DNA of 33,153 nucleotides from Chara braunii (lineage: Eukaryota; Streptophyta; Charophyceae; Charales; Characeae): NCBI GenBank assembly GCA_003427395.1, contig BFEA01000649.1:660489-693641 (forward strand). The letters run 5' to 3'. Position numbers and translations under genes: made by a program. The notes under the pieces are model-generated. The model ran no database searches. It worked only from the letters and a program-made list of their open reading frames with translations, and was not told where the DNA came from. Positions 1 through 9,775 of the stretch are shown here, one piece after another. Each line of letters opens with the position of its first letter. Within the stretch, counting starts at the first letter, position 1.

Positions 1-240
1 CTTGGGCGCGCATGGGCGCGCATTCTAACTGCAATGCCAAGCTTGGGCGCGCATGGGGGCGCACTCTAACTGCAATGCCAAGCTTGGGCGCGCATTGGCG
101 CGCACTCTAAGGGCAATGCCAAGCTTGGGCGCGCACTCTAACTACAATGCCAAGCTTGGGCGCGCATGGGCGCGCACTCTAACTGCAATGCCAAGCTTGG
201 GCGCGCATTTAAAAATAATATCTTAATCTGATGGTCAAAA
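1..240. repeat. GC-rich 41-bp satellite
   Basis: Tandem monomers each begin near AGCTTGGGCGCGCA and end near TAACTGCAATGCCA. The cttggg motif recurs at 42, 83, 124, 155 and 196, so the period is 41 bp with one 31-bp short unit that lacks an inner catgggcgcg. Every junction contains a HindIII site (AAGCTT). The array runs off the left edge of the window. The same family reappears at about 23190-23890. It is rich in CpG and has no coding potential. Confidence 0.9.
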
Positions 241-469
241 TCAATCTTTGCTTGGTACCAATATACTACTGCTTGCTGCGCGCAAAACTTGGCCTTCTCT
301 TAGGGCCAGATCATCAAATGAGAGTTCGTCAATAGAGTATGTGCAGACTAAATACTCAGTTGAAATGGACACCAGCACTTCTGGTTCGAAATCGGTCATG
401 TATGACTCTCAGTCGCGTTGCGCAACAGCGCATAGTTGAGAACAAAAAAAAAAATGGCCCTTAGTCATA
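241..469. other. Satellite-array linker, duplicated at 23890-24110
   Basis: A non-repetitive spacer between two satellite types. It aligns by eye with about 23890-24110: both contain caatctttgcttgg, ccaatatactactgcttg, acttggccttctcttagggc and tcatgtatgat in the same order. This shows that satellite, linker and 48-bp repeat were copied as one block. No gene is seen. Confidence 0.75.
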
Positions 470-1140
470 GTGCGCAACAACGCACAGTTGCGAATAGCAA
501 AATGGTTCTCAGTCATGGTGCGCAACAGCGCACAGTTGCGAATAGCAAAATGTTTCTCAGTCACGGTGCGCAACAGCGCACAGTTGAGAATAACACAATG
601 TTCTGAAATGACCCTCAAGTATAGTGCGCATACTGCGCACAGTTGCAAAAAGTCAGATTTAGCCCTTAAGTGCGGCGTGCAGGCTGCGCACAGTTGCAAA
701 CTCAGATATGGCCCTCAAACATGGCCCTCAAGCGTGGTGCGAACAGCGCACAGCATGGTGCGAACGACGCACTGTTCAGATATGGCCCTCAGATATGGTC
801 CTCAAGCATGCTGCGAACAGCGCACAACATGGTGCGAACGACGCACTGTTGAGATATGGCCCCCTGTCAAGTGCTCGCACGGCACACAGTTGTGAATAGC
901 ACAATACTCGGCGCACAGTTAAATAACACAATATTCCAAAATGACCCTTGAGTACGGTGCGCTCTCTGCGCAGTTGCGTAATGCTCAGATATGGTCCTCA
1001 TGAGCAGTGCGCACTCTGCACGGTTTCGAAATGCTCAGATATGGTCCTCGCACGTGGTGCGCACTCTGCGTAGTTGAGAAATGATCAGATATGGTCCTCA
1101 TGTGTGGTGTGCACTCTGCGCAGTTGTGAAACACTCAATG
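470..1140. repeat. 48-bp repeat with a palindromic core, degenerating rightwards
   Basis: The core GTGCGCAACAGCGCAC recurs at 470, 518 and 566 (period 48), each followed by AGTTGCGAATAGCAAAATG. The core is itself an imperfect inverted repeat (TGCGC/GCGCA). To the right the units become irregular but keep a gtgcg..gcgca core followed by cagatatggtcctca. Several apparent reading frames cross this block only because 48 is divisible by 3, so a frame without a stop stays open. Confidence 0.85.
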
Positions 1141-1740
1141 TGACTTCAATCAGCCTGGCGTGACAGCGCAAACAAAATATGAATCGGCTTGATATTTGGT
1201 ATGGCTGCACAGGTGGTCTCAGAATCAGTTTGGAACTCGGTGCGACTGCGCTAGCAGTTTCTAAATCGACTTGTTACTTAGTGTGACTGCGCAATCAGCT
1301 TGATACTCGGTATGACTGCGCTAGCAGTCTCAAAATCGGCTTGTTACTCAGTGGGACTGCGCTGGCAGTCTCAAAATCGACTTATTGCTCAGTGTGACTG
1401 CACTAGCAGTCTCAAAATTGGCTTGTTACTTAGAGGGACTGCACTGACAGTCTTGAATCGACTTATTACTTAGCGTGCCTGCGCTGGCAGTCTCCAAATC
1501 GGCTCGGTACTTAATGCGACTGCGCTGGCAGTCTCGAAATTGGCTCGGTACTCAATNCGACTGCGCTGACAGTCTCAAAATCGGCTCGGTACTCAGTACG
1601 ACTGCGNTGGCAGTCTCAAAATCGGCCCGGTACTCAATGCGACTGCGCTGACATTCTCAAAATCGGCTCGGTACTTAATGAGATTGCGTGATTACTCATC
1701 AAAATCGGCTTGGTACCCAGTAAAGCTGCGAGGGTATAGC
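1141..1740. repeat. Second 41-bp satellite family
   Basis: Units of the type AAAATCGGCTCGGTACTCAA followed by TGCGACTGCGCTGGCAGTCTC repeat about fourteen times with a 41-bp period. The unit contains the short inverted pair GACTGC/GCAGTC around the cgctg centre. Two ambiguous bases (n) fall inside. The monomer is unrelated by eye to the 41-bp satellite at position 1. Confidence 0.85.
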
Positions 1741-2156
1741 CTTAACTTGGAGTCATTAAAACCGAGTTTTGCTGCCTTGTTGTGCAGTGTCGCACTTAAG
1801 TTCAAGCGCGCACAGTCGCATCATGCTCACAGCGGAAAAGCAATATATTCAGTTTGAGTGTTCCGCAACCAATCATCATACTCTATTCGAGTGCCTATTG
1901 GCACGGTCGATTATTCATGTTCAAATGCTCAGTGGAGCGACGCTGATCATGTAACCAAGGTACAACATTCTGGTTCGGAAGCAACACAGTGCGCTGCGCA
2001 CAGTCCAGGATCAGCCTATAGATACCGTGCTCGTGGGTATACGGTACTGAGTCAACCCTCAATTACAGCATGTGAGCGCACAGTTCATGGCCAATTAACA
2101 GCTCAAGCATGGTGCGCACAGATCAGATATGACATGTACACAACCCATGGAGACGG
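1741..2156. other. No gene seen
   Basis: Unique-looking sequence between the satellite and the purine tract. It keeps scattered gcgcacag motifs like those of the neighbouring repeats. The short open frames here show no recognisable domain. Confidence 0.5.
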
Positions 2157-2240
2157 TTGAAAAAGAAGAGGGAGAGGGAGAGAGAGAGAAGAGAGAGAAG
2201 AGAAGATGAGAAGAGAAGGGATGAGAAAGGGAAAGTGAGG
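2157..2240 (+). repeat. Polypurine (GA-rich) tract
   Basis: About 84 bases are almost entirely A and G, in gagagag, gaagaga and gaaaag variants. Such tracts are unstable simple sequence. The apparent Arg/Glu-rich peptide on one strand and Ser/Leu/Phe-rich peptide on the other are translations of this tract, not genes. The C-rich DNA to 2520 that follows contains no gene. Confidence 0.8.
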
Positions 2241-2520
2241 GGCCAGTCCTGCCCCCCCCTTTCCTCATCCCTTCCCCGGCTTGCCTTCTGCTCGACTCTC
2301 TTGCCTCCTGCTCCGTGCTCCTCTCGTGCTCCTGCTGGCAAGTCGCTGTTCTTTAGCTCGTGCCTTCTCGCTCCTTGCCGTTCTGCCAAGTCTGCAGTGC
2401 TCCCGCAAGTGAGGGTTCTCTCACGCTGCCTGATGTGCCACGTGCGTCTCACACTGATATGTCCCTCTTGGGTGACGTGGCCTCTCTTTTATAATGGAGA
2501 GGCCAAGTGATCGGGGCTGA

Positions 2521-2895
2521 GTGCTGCAGTCCCATGGTGGAGGCTGTGGTCAAACTCTAGACCGGGCCTGCGCTAAAAATAGCAGCAGTCCCGACCTCGG
2601 GATACGAACAGTCAGTCCCACGCTAAAAATAGCGTGGGACTGTGCTAATCTTAGAACGGGACTTGTGCAGGCCCAGTCCCCGGTAGATGAACAGTCAGTC
2701 CCACGCTAAAAATAGCGTGGGGCTGCGCTAATTTTAGAACGGGACTGACGCAGTCCCAGTCCCCGATAGACGAACAGTCAGTCCCACGCTAAGAATAGCG
2801 TGGGACTGTGCTAATTTTAAAACGGGACTGGTGTAGGCCCGACTTTGGAAGACAAACAGTCAGTCCCGTGTTAAAAATAGCACACGATCCTATCT
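2521..2895 (+). repeat. 83-bp tandem array of long hairpins
   Basis: Each unit carries an inverted repeat with arms CAGTCCCACGCTA and TAGCGTGGGACTG around a 4-nt A-rich loop. Hairpins lie at 2613-2642 (13 of 13 pairs), 2696-2725 (one mismatch) and 2779-2808 (13 of 13, loop AGAA). A decayed unit starts at 2861 and a partial first unit at about 2530. The spacing is 82-83 bp. The spacer contains gtgctaatttTAGAACGGGAC and gcaggcccagtccccg. It lies directly upstream of the Ty3 relic, but whether it belongs to that element is unknown. Confidence 0.85.
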
Positions 2896-3286
2896 TTAAT
2901 TATTCGGGCCTGGCTGTTCATCTATATGACTTCTTAGGGTTGTCCCTTTTCTGGCGAAATTATACGGCCAAGTCGATCCGGTCCCAACTGGTAAACTTGA
3001 ATATCTCACTAACCCTTGGTCCGTTTAAGGTGCCGTTTGGACCGGACCCCACTAATTGGCCCATTGCAGTGGCGTCGGTGCAGTCCAACGGGGACGATTC
3101 AGGTCTTCGGAGGACCGTACTGCCGCGCTGTCTTTCCCTTGATTTCGGCTCAGGGAAAATCCAACCGACGCGCTAGGGTCCACTTTGATCATGACTGTGG
3201 ATGTCCCTCGGCGTGATTTAGACGCAGTGCGGGGTTGACTGCGGCGGGCCATTTTCCGCTGCTGCGCCGCACCGTCTTACGACAAC
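2896..3286 (+). other. Possible leader of the Ty3 relic
   Basis: Sequence between the hairpin array and the first frame of the upstream coding region. Short open frames exist but have no recognised domain. I looked for a primer-binding site and for a copy of the sequence that follows pol, and found neither convincingly, so the 5' end of the element is not fixed. Confidence 0.35.
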
Positions 3287-4307
3287 GTGCGGGTTTACCT
3301 GCCTAGGAGACGGACGAGCCGGTATCTATACGGGAGCATTTGGAACACAACGGCTAAGTTGGTACAAGCTGAAAAGGAACGACTAGAGGCGGAAGGAAAG
3401 ATAGTTAGCTGGAGCGCGAAGATTGAAGTATTTGACGGTATTCCAACTCCCCCGATCATAGGGAGAAACTTGTCTAGGTTCGAATGGCGTGAGACGGTGG
3501 AGTTGATTATCAGAGTGAGAGCTGCGCGGACCGATCCGTGAGGTAGATGGGCAGATGAGGAGTGATTCGATCGCATGGTGGGCGTATCTATTGCAGCGGG
3601 ATTCCGATTCTTACAGGGCAAAGAGGTTGGTCAAGCGTAGGGGAACTGCTATAGGGTTTGATATCCCTCTCCCTGTGCATTTAGATGAGAGCGAGAGGAC
3701 ACCGACTAGATATGAGGGGACATGGATAGCGGAAGGTGTGTTTCTATGGACAGTGATCCTAGAGAATAAAGGAACGAATGGTGCTCGACACGTGGAGGCT
3801 ATAGGACACCTTGTGTTCGACATGACTCAAGACCTCGAGATAGGGTTAACGCTCGTTGGCGTTAGCAAGACCTGGTGGAAGTACGAAGTCTTAGCGAGAA
3901 TTATTGTGAGTCGGCGATTGACTAGTTTGGTAGGAGATAGTCAGTCCGTAGTCTGCATTGTATTTGAACCCCCTAAGCCAGACCTCGACCCTATAGAGGG
4001 CTGGAGGGGGACCCTGCCTACGTTCATAATAAAGCAGGCATATGGAGGAATCGACAACCTGAACAGAGCGGTTAACGATATGCTATACACTCCCGGGTTG
4101 GGATTAGCGTGTCGGCTTAAGGAAGCCTAGTGCGCCGTCTGTGCAAGGTGGGGGCAATTCGACGACGAGACGGTGAGAGGACTGATCGACGCGACCTGCT
4201 GTGAGGATTGCCTGAGGCCAGCAGATCTGATTGCCTATTGTCGAAGGCATGTCAAAGACAACTACGCTGGCCTAGGGGAGTTGAGGTATCTGTACGAGGG
4301 TAGTTAG
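3287..4307 (+). pseudogene. Upstream ORF of the Ty3 relic, N-terminal part with Cys/His cluster
   Basis: Two frames make one degraded stretch. Frame one (to 3541) contains VRVYLPRRRTSRYL and VFDGIPTPP. A shift leads to a frame from 3555 to a TAG at 4128, which then continues open to the TAG at 4305-4307. The middle contains a beta-rich segment, GVFLWTVILENKGTNGARHV. Past the TAG is a possible zinc-binding cluster: CAVC (4131-4142), CEDC (4200-4211) and CRRH (4239-4250). I do not recognise the protein. Reading depth, hydrophobic/charged pattern and position just before gag argue that it was coding. Start is uncertain. Confidence 0.55.
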
Positions 4308-4314
4308 CAAAGGC

Positions 4315-4596
4315 ATGCCGGCTCGAGCGTCTGCGGGAGTTAATGTGAGTAGACAGTTAGTGAATGAAGGTTTTACGGTGACAGTTCTGCTCATAGCGCA
4401 TATAGAGGAAGATCTGACGGTACGAGAATGCCGGCGACGGGCCAGAGAGTTCATCCTCGAGCATAGAGCAGGAGTTCTTACGTGCGTGACCTTTCAAACG
4501 AAGGTGACGTACGAAGTGATGGTATGGTCGGCAGGGTACTTGCGCGCGAAGTTGTTTTTTTCTGAGACGGTGGCGGAGGCAAGGAGAAGAGTATGA
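4315..4596 (+). pseudogene. Upstream ORF fragment, beta-rich module
   Basis: An open frame of 93 codons beginning MPARASAGVNVSRQL. It contains an Arg-rich helix-like stretch (RECRRRAREFILEH) followed by alternating hydrophobic residues (LTCVTFQTKVTYEVMVW). The second part resembles segments near 5560-5590 and 6180-6240, which suggests repeated modules within one long protein. No known family is recognised. It is a frameshifted continuation of the preceding fragment. Confidence 0.45.
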
Positions 4597-4625
4597 GTCG
4601 GTACTTTGGTTAGTATAACGGGAGC

Positions 4626-4886
4626 GTGGACTACAGTATAAAAGAGTATGTAGAGTCAGAGAAAGATGAAAAGTCAAGTATGGAAGATGAAGATGAAAGA
4701 GTGAAAAAAGTAAAAGAAAAAATTATAGACCCTGTGTTAAAAAGAGTCAAGGAGTTGGCGAAAAAAATCAAAGTGTACGGATTCTTTGAGAGTGAGGGTA
4801 AATTGTGTAGAATAGAGAGGAGTACGAAGGAATTGGAAAGGATCTTTAGGGAAGATAGGGAGCTCTTCAAAAGGTGGAGGTTTTAG
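4626..4886 (+). pseudogene. Upstream ORF fragment, highly charged helix
   Basis: The 86-codon frame is dominated by Glu, Lys, Asp and Arg (for example EDERVKKVKEKIIDPVLKRV), so it probably formed a charged helix or coiled coil. It is more A-rich than its flanks. It lies between two fragments of the same inferred upstream protein. The 300 bases that follow (4887-5187) are too broken to read. Confidence 0.4.
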
Positions 4887-5187
4887 TTTCTTGAGAATAT
4901 GAAAACGAGAGACCACCAACAGTCGGAATAAGGGGAATCCTCTAGATTTGTGGAGTGAGAAAAAGGAAAGGACAGTGAAGACGATAAAAATGGTAAAGGA
5001 GGGAAGAACAGTGAAGAGACAGCGACAAGATGAAAGACGATGAGTACTTGTCAGTATAGTGACGATGAGTTATTGTTAGTATAGTGACGATAAATACTCC
5101 ATATACGTGGTAGGAAAGATAGATGGACCGGTGGTCTGTGTGGTAATACAGGTGGGTCACCTAGTAAGGTTGGGGGTGATAGAAGAG

Positions 5188-5595
5188 GCAGAGTGCACTT
5201 GAAGAGCGCTGAGAGACGCGCAAGGGACCGCACTCTGGGCAGGAATCGAGAATGGCCGTCTTATCAGATACATATTGAGCACGACGTTGTTCGAAGGAGG
5301 AGTTTCCGTTCGCTCTTGGCATGAATCTTCGGGAGTGACAGAGAGACTTATGAAGAAAAGAGTGAGGGACGCGGGTGAGTTAGCGAGGGTTATAGTAGAC
5401 TGAGTTGTTCTCAGGACACTCACGACGCACAACCGATACTGAAAAGAGATGATAAAGACCTTGGAGGACATAAACAACTTCGGAGATAATGACGACTTCA
5501 AAGTTTTCTATCTTGTCCTGGAGGCGTCCACAGAGAGGATGTTAGTAGCACTTGCCTTAACTGTTTTAGAATGCTAGGTGACCTACGAAAATTGA
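5188..5595 (+). pseudogene. Upstream ORF fragment with in-frame stops
   Basis: One frame reads through about 136 codons with only a few stops (three TGA and a TAG before the final TGA). It includes ALWAGIENGRLIRYILSTTL, ERLMKKRVRDAGELARVIVD and FKVFYLVLEASTERMLVALA. It has no start codon of its own and is easily missed. The pattern of a basic helix then hydrophobic strands matches the fragment at 4315-4596, supporting a modular protein. Function unknown. Confidence 0.45.
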
Positions 5596-5602
5596 ACAAG
5601 AG

Positions 5603-6409
5603 ATGAGCCTACCTGAAAAAGAATTGGCACGAAGAAGGCGTAAGTTCGGGAGATGGAGTGAACCACGTGAACATGAGAGTGAGAGAGTTGAGCGAAGTCT
5701 GAGCAAGATCGGAAAGAAAGAGATATTCCCGTATCAAGTGGTTAGGTACGAGGTGGCGGAGAACGGCTGGGAAAGGAACCAGTTTTATGTTATGACAATG
5801 TGCTATTGGAATATACCTGCCGAGAGAGAGAGCGGAGTTCTGCACTTGCTCGAAGTGTTGGAGAATAGCAGCCTGGAAGTTGAGGGAAGAGAAGGAGAGA
5901 TCAGAGAAATTAGGAGATCGTGTCAAGACAGACAGATGACATTTCAATTTTTGATGTTTTGCCCAGACCGCCGATCCCAAGAGGAGAACTTGAGCGAAAT
6001 AGATGAGAAACAATCGTAGATTTTGCTAGAACAGCCAGAGCAGGCGATCGTCATAGGAAGGTGTTTGGAAGCCAGATGGGATATAAGTGAGGAGAAAATA
6101 ATTTCAGACGAGGAGTTAGAAGTTAAGAGGGAAAATTTTCTTGTTGGGAATAGGCCACCAGAAACAAATTTAAAAGTTGTTTGCACTTTCTTAAATTCTC
6201 TAGGGAGACGAGAGATAGTGTCGTACGAAGTTGAGATGTACGAACTAGTGCATAGCGGATGAGAGGAAATCTGTCTATATGTGATGACTGTCAGGTTCAT
6301 CGATATTGACATATATGACGTACGGATTTATTTGCCGATAGAGAGGATGATCGACCTTATTCAATCGGTGTTGTTAGAGAGCGAAGGAACTAGTGGGAGA
6401 GGAGAATAA
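5603..6409 (+). pseudogene. Upstream ORF fragment, two in-frame stops
   Basis: A single frame stays readable for 269 codons, interrupted only by TAG at 6017 and TGA at 6260, and ends at TAA near 6407. It begins MSLPEKELARRRRKFGRW. Later segments include YVMTMCYWNIPAERESGVLH, LKVVCTFLNSLGRREIVSYE and VRIYLPIERMIDLI. The last resembles VRVYLPRRRTSRYL near 3290, so the region holds at least two copies of a similar unit. No known domain is recognised. Confidence 0.5.
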
Positions 6410-6867
6410 TAGGTTGTTGTCCCTAGGAAAGAACGTTGTCGGGGACACCCGGATAACAATTTTCGAGGGGCTTCCTAAGCCTCCGACGCCTTGTCAGGTA
6501 ATGAGAGTGGGGAACCGGAGAGTCGTAGTTGAATTCGTTCTACGACACCTGAACACTAATGGCAAGAGGAGGTGAGTATCTGCTAGCAGAAAATAACGAG
6601 ATTCGACAAGGATTGAGCGACTTGGGAAGGAAAACATCGATTGACCTGCGCTGACTCTCGAGTACTTGGACTCGTGAGGAGATACGTGCATTAGGGAATG
6701 CGATTTGTAGGAGAGTGCAGTGCCCTGAGACAGGAGTAGTAGAGATCAGGAGAGGTGCAGCCTGTGTAGAAGGGCAAGAAGATAAACTCTACCTAGACAC
6801 TGGAGTCTTTGGGATAGAGGGCGAGCATGAGGTCCGAGACGAGAGTGGAAAAGTGAGAGTTATTTAA
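6393..6867 (+). pseudogene. Upstream ORF fragment, C-terminal part
   Basis: A frame to 6575 contains TIFEGLPKPPTPCQ, which parallels VFDGIPTPP near 3430, then VVVEFVLRHLNTNGKRR. A shift near 6571 carries on as GEYLLAENNEIRQGLSDLG. After a TGA at 6652 the same frame runs open to TAA at 6865-6867, including TREEIRALGNAICRRVQ and KLYLDTGVFGIEGEHE. That last part has no ATG and would be missed by start-codon scans. This marks the end of the upstream coding region, about 200 bp before gag. Confidence 0.5.
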
Positions 6868-6932
6868 AGGGCGGTCGATAACTAGATTTAGATACTTAAA
6901 GAGTGGGAGCACCGAAACTAAACATAGGTCCG

Positions 6933-7010
6933 GGCTGCCAGTTCAGACATTAGGTTCAGGCTGCCAGTTCAGACATCAGGTTCAGGCTGCCGATTCATAC
7001 ATTAGCCACA
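6933..7010 (+). repeat. 26-bp tandem repeat between upstream ORF and gag
   Basis: Three units start with GGCTGCC at 6933, 6959 and 6985, giving a period of exactly 26 bp (gctgccagttcagacat followed by taggttcag). It lies in the untranslated gap just before gag. Role unknown; it could simply be slippage. Confidence 0.8.
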
Positions 7011-7060
7011 GGTTATCAGAAAGAACATAGAGCTCGAAGTAGAGACACATTATATAGAGT

Positions 7061-8240
7061 CGGACACGATGGGAGGACTGGCGGGACCAGTGCGTGCGGG
7101 AGCAGTCCTGGAGGGATAAAGATAGACCTCCTGAGAGGAGCATGTCACCCCGACGGATCTATGATCCGAAGATAGGTGAGTCGTATGCGCTCCCTAACGA
7201 GAAAAAGGATCGATACATCGTCTCACACCAACCTACGGAGTTAGGTACTAGGCCGCCAATTTTTAGAGATTACAGTATCACCGAGTACCTCGAGAAGTGG
7301 GAGCGGTACGCATACCGCAGCCAGTGGTCGGAGGACGAGATTATAGACAATTTTTTGTTTAACTCGGATAAGAGTTTGAGCCAGGTAGTCAAAGAAGCAC
7401 GACCAAAGGATAGAAAATCGACTACCTATAAGACTAGCCTTTACGATCTCTTTAAGCTAGAGGACATCCGGTACTCGATCAGGGATCTGAAGACGATGAC
7501 TCAGGGTGAGGACGAGAGCATACTGGCATTCGATAAGCAGTTCTAAAAGATATTTGATGCCCTGATTGCGAAGGAAAAATTGTTGGAGGTTGACAGATGC
7601 ACGATTTTCATATGTCGACTGTACAGAGGGAAACAAAAGGTGATACTCAGGGAACTCCCTCGTGACAAGATAAATTTTGCAACGGTTCTCAAGTTGGCCA
7701 TGAAAGTCGAGGCAGACGACCATAAGGACTTAGTTTGGAGAGGAATTAGATGAAGGGACTTCTCTCTTTATCAAGAGTACGACACAGAGAGATGTCATGA
7801 TTTCAATGATCGGCCTTGGACTGACAGACGATATTTGTTAGACGAGGTCCGACCGCAGCGACCTCGAGATAGAGAGACGATGATAAACAAGATGAAAGAG
7901 ATACGGGAGATGATGAATGGTTTAGCCAGGTAGGTGACCAACATTGAGACGAGCATGGGAGCAACGAGTTACAACCTGGATCCCCATATTCATTACGATG
8001 GGATCACAGGAATACCAACCCTTGGAGGAGCATCGAGGATAGAAATCCTCGCACACTCACGGATTACCATGCGAGAGAGAGGGACGACGACCCGTGGCGG
8101 CGTAGGGATGATGAGATCGATAGGGATCGTCGTGGAGGCACGTACCGCGAGGCTGATGCCTTCAGCAGAATTGGATGCCTGGAGCAATATCCTCGTAGCC
8201 CCAAATGCGATCGGATTGCGGATGAGTACAAGATTCTGAA
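7061..8240 (+). pseudogene. gag: Ty3/Gypsy gag (capsid) relic
   Basis: Gag forms the particle that packages the element's RNA. The frame is readable upstream of 7094 (WEDWRDQC) and contains the capsid-like segment ITEYLEKWERYAYRSQWSED followed by a helical region ending SILAFDKQF. TAA at 7544 and TGA at 7751 interrupt it, but the same frame continues (KIFDALIAKEKLLEVDRC, then INKMKEIREMMNGLAR) to a TAG at 7931. After about 8000 it becomes an Arg/Asp-rich linker spread over several frames, as is usual between capsid and zinc knuckle. Confidence 0.75.
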
Positions 8241-8494
8241 CAATCTCAACCGGAGAGATCGGAATAACTCCCGTGGTCGGTGGGATTCGGACCCAGATCG
8301 CCGAGATGGTTACCGTGGTGGCTAGGAGAGGATGGAACGCGGGGGAGATCGTCAAGATAACTCTCGCGGACGCTACGAGCGGGGAGGATATCCTTCACTC
8401 GGTTACCCGAATCGCCAGGCTATCCTAAATCACCTGGATCTTCAAATCAGGACGTTTGAGCTACTAGGGGACCGACGACTAGAGGAGTAGAGGA

Positions 8495-9508
8495 CAAACC
8501 TCCTGCTCCTAGGAACTCCTACATCTACTGCAGGTCGGATGATCATATGAAGAGAGATTGTCCAGATCTCAGACGAGCTATAGACGAGGGTCTTGTCGTA
8601 CTTGACGATCGCAAGTACGTCAAATAGCGGACGAAGAGTCAGAGTGTCAGGATGACATTATCTTATGAAGACGAGTCGCCCACCACGCCTATTCGAGTCG
8701 CAGCAACGAAGTTTGCTAGGGGCTCTTCGTCAAAAAAGACTGATATAGTTTATGTGATGGTAGAAAATGATGGACAGAGGATCGAAGGAGAAGAGGTCAT
8801 ACTATCGCCGTGGAAGCGCGGAGCAAGGAGGTTTGTAATGAAGAGCTCTTTAGACGATATCGATACAGTGGAGCCTCTTAGACGAGCGCTTAGGCAACCT
8901 ATGCAGTGCTCGATACTGGAGTACCTTACCGCTTCTAGGCCGGCATGGGATGAACTCGAGACGACCACGCGAAAGACCCGCATTCCTCTGGGAGATGAAG
9001 TCAAGGTGACTTCTAAGCCAGATGTGCCTACTATGGCAGTATCAGAAGTGAGTGAGAAAGTTGAGCGTGTGGCGACAATATACCTCAATGGTATGGAGGG
9101 TGTGCCACTTGACAAGTTTTACATCCTAGGGAGTGGGACAGTTGAGATTATTCTCAATGGTGAGATAGTTCTCCTGGAGTTATCGATAATGGCAGTAAAA
9201 CCATCATTATAGACGAGGAGCACGTCGTACGGTTAGGGTTGGATCGGGATAGGTCCTTCTTATTTGAGATAGAGATAGTCGACGAGAGGAAACATAAAAT
9301 TTTCGGAGTCTGTCACAAGGCAGCCATCGAGGTCGAAGGGTTGTGCACGTTGATGCCTGTCTTTGCTATCAAGGACTGTAACTCCGAGCTTCTGCTACGA
9401 CAAACGTGGCTGAGCCGTGTTCACGTTGTCACAATAAAGCGACCAATTGAGAGTCAAATGCGCTCTATCAAACGTCCTGACGGTGGTAGGATTATGATAA
9501 GACTATAG
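8495..9508 (+). pseudogene. Gag zinc knuckle and aspartic protease relic
   Basis: The knuckle reads CRSDDHMKRDC with the expected Cys, His and Cys spacing, but the first Cys of the CCHC set is Tyr (TAC), so RNA binding would be impaired. After a TAG near 8625 the frame continues from 8652. The protease signature region around 9118-9145 reads ILGSGTVEI, with the catalytic Asp replaced. A shift near 9200 leads to IIIDEEHVVRLGL and the rest of the protease fold to 9508. The enzyme normally cuts the polyprotein into its parts; this copy cannot. Confidence 0.75.
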
Positions 9509-9775
9509 AGCCTTGAGATCCGAGGAACATAGTTGCTCTAGCGGTTGCTAGTATACTTGGAGCACGTAAGCCGTCTTCTTTCACTAGCCGCACGCTGAGG
9601 TTCCGTGAGAAGAGATACGGAATCCTACTTATGGAGGAAGAAGGAGGTATAATTGAAGTGGAAGACTTAGGGAATCGCATAATTGTTGATGGAGAATCTT
9701 ACCCAAAGAGCGAGGACGAAGAATTCGGCGAGATGATTTCTGTGTTTTTTTTAAGAGCACAGCCCCCTACGGGGG
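9509..9775 (+). pseudogene. Protease-RT linker relic
   Basis: No single frame is open from the protease to the RT. A readable stretch in another frame (VASILGARKPSSFTSRTLR, then GILLMEEEGGIIEVEDLGNR) bridges them up to about 9760. The T-run at 9745 (gtgtttttttta) is a likely frameshift site. The content fits a polyprotein linker with no separate function. Confidence 0.5.

Noticed and set aside
409-899. Overlapping open frames on both strands within the 48-bp repeat
   Set aside because: The repeat period is a multiple of three, so frames stay open by construction. The peptide is just the repeat unit translated.
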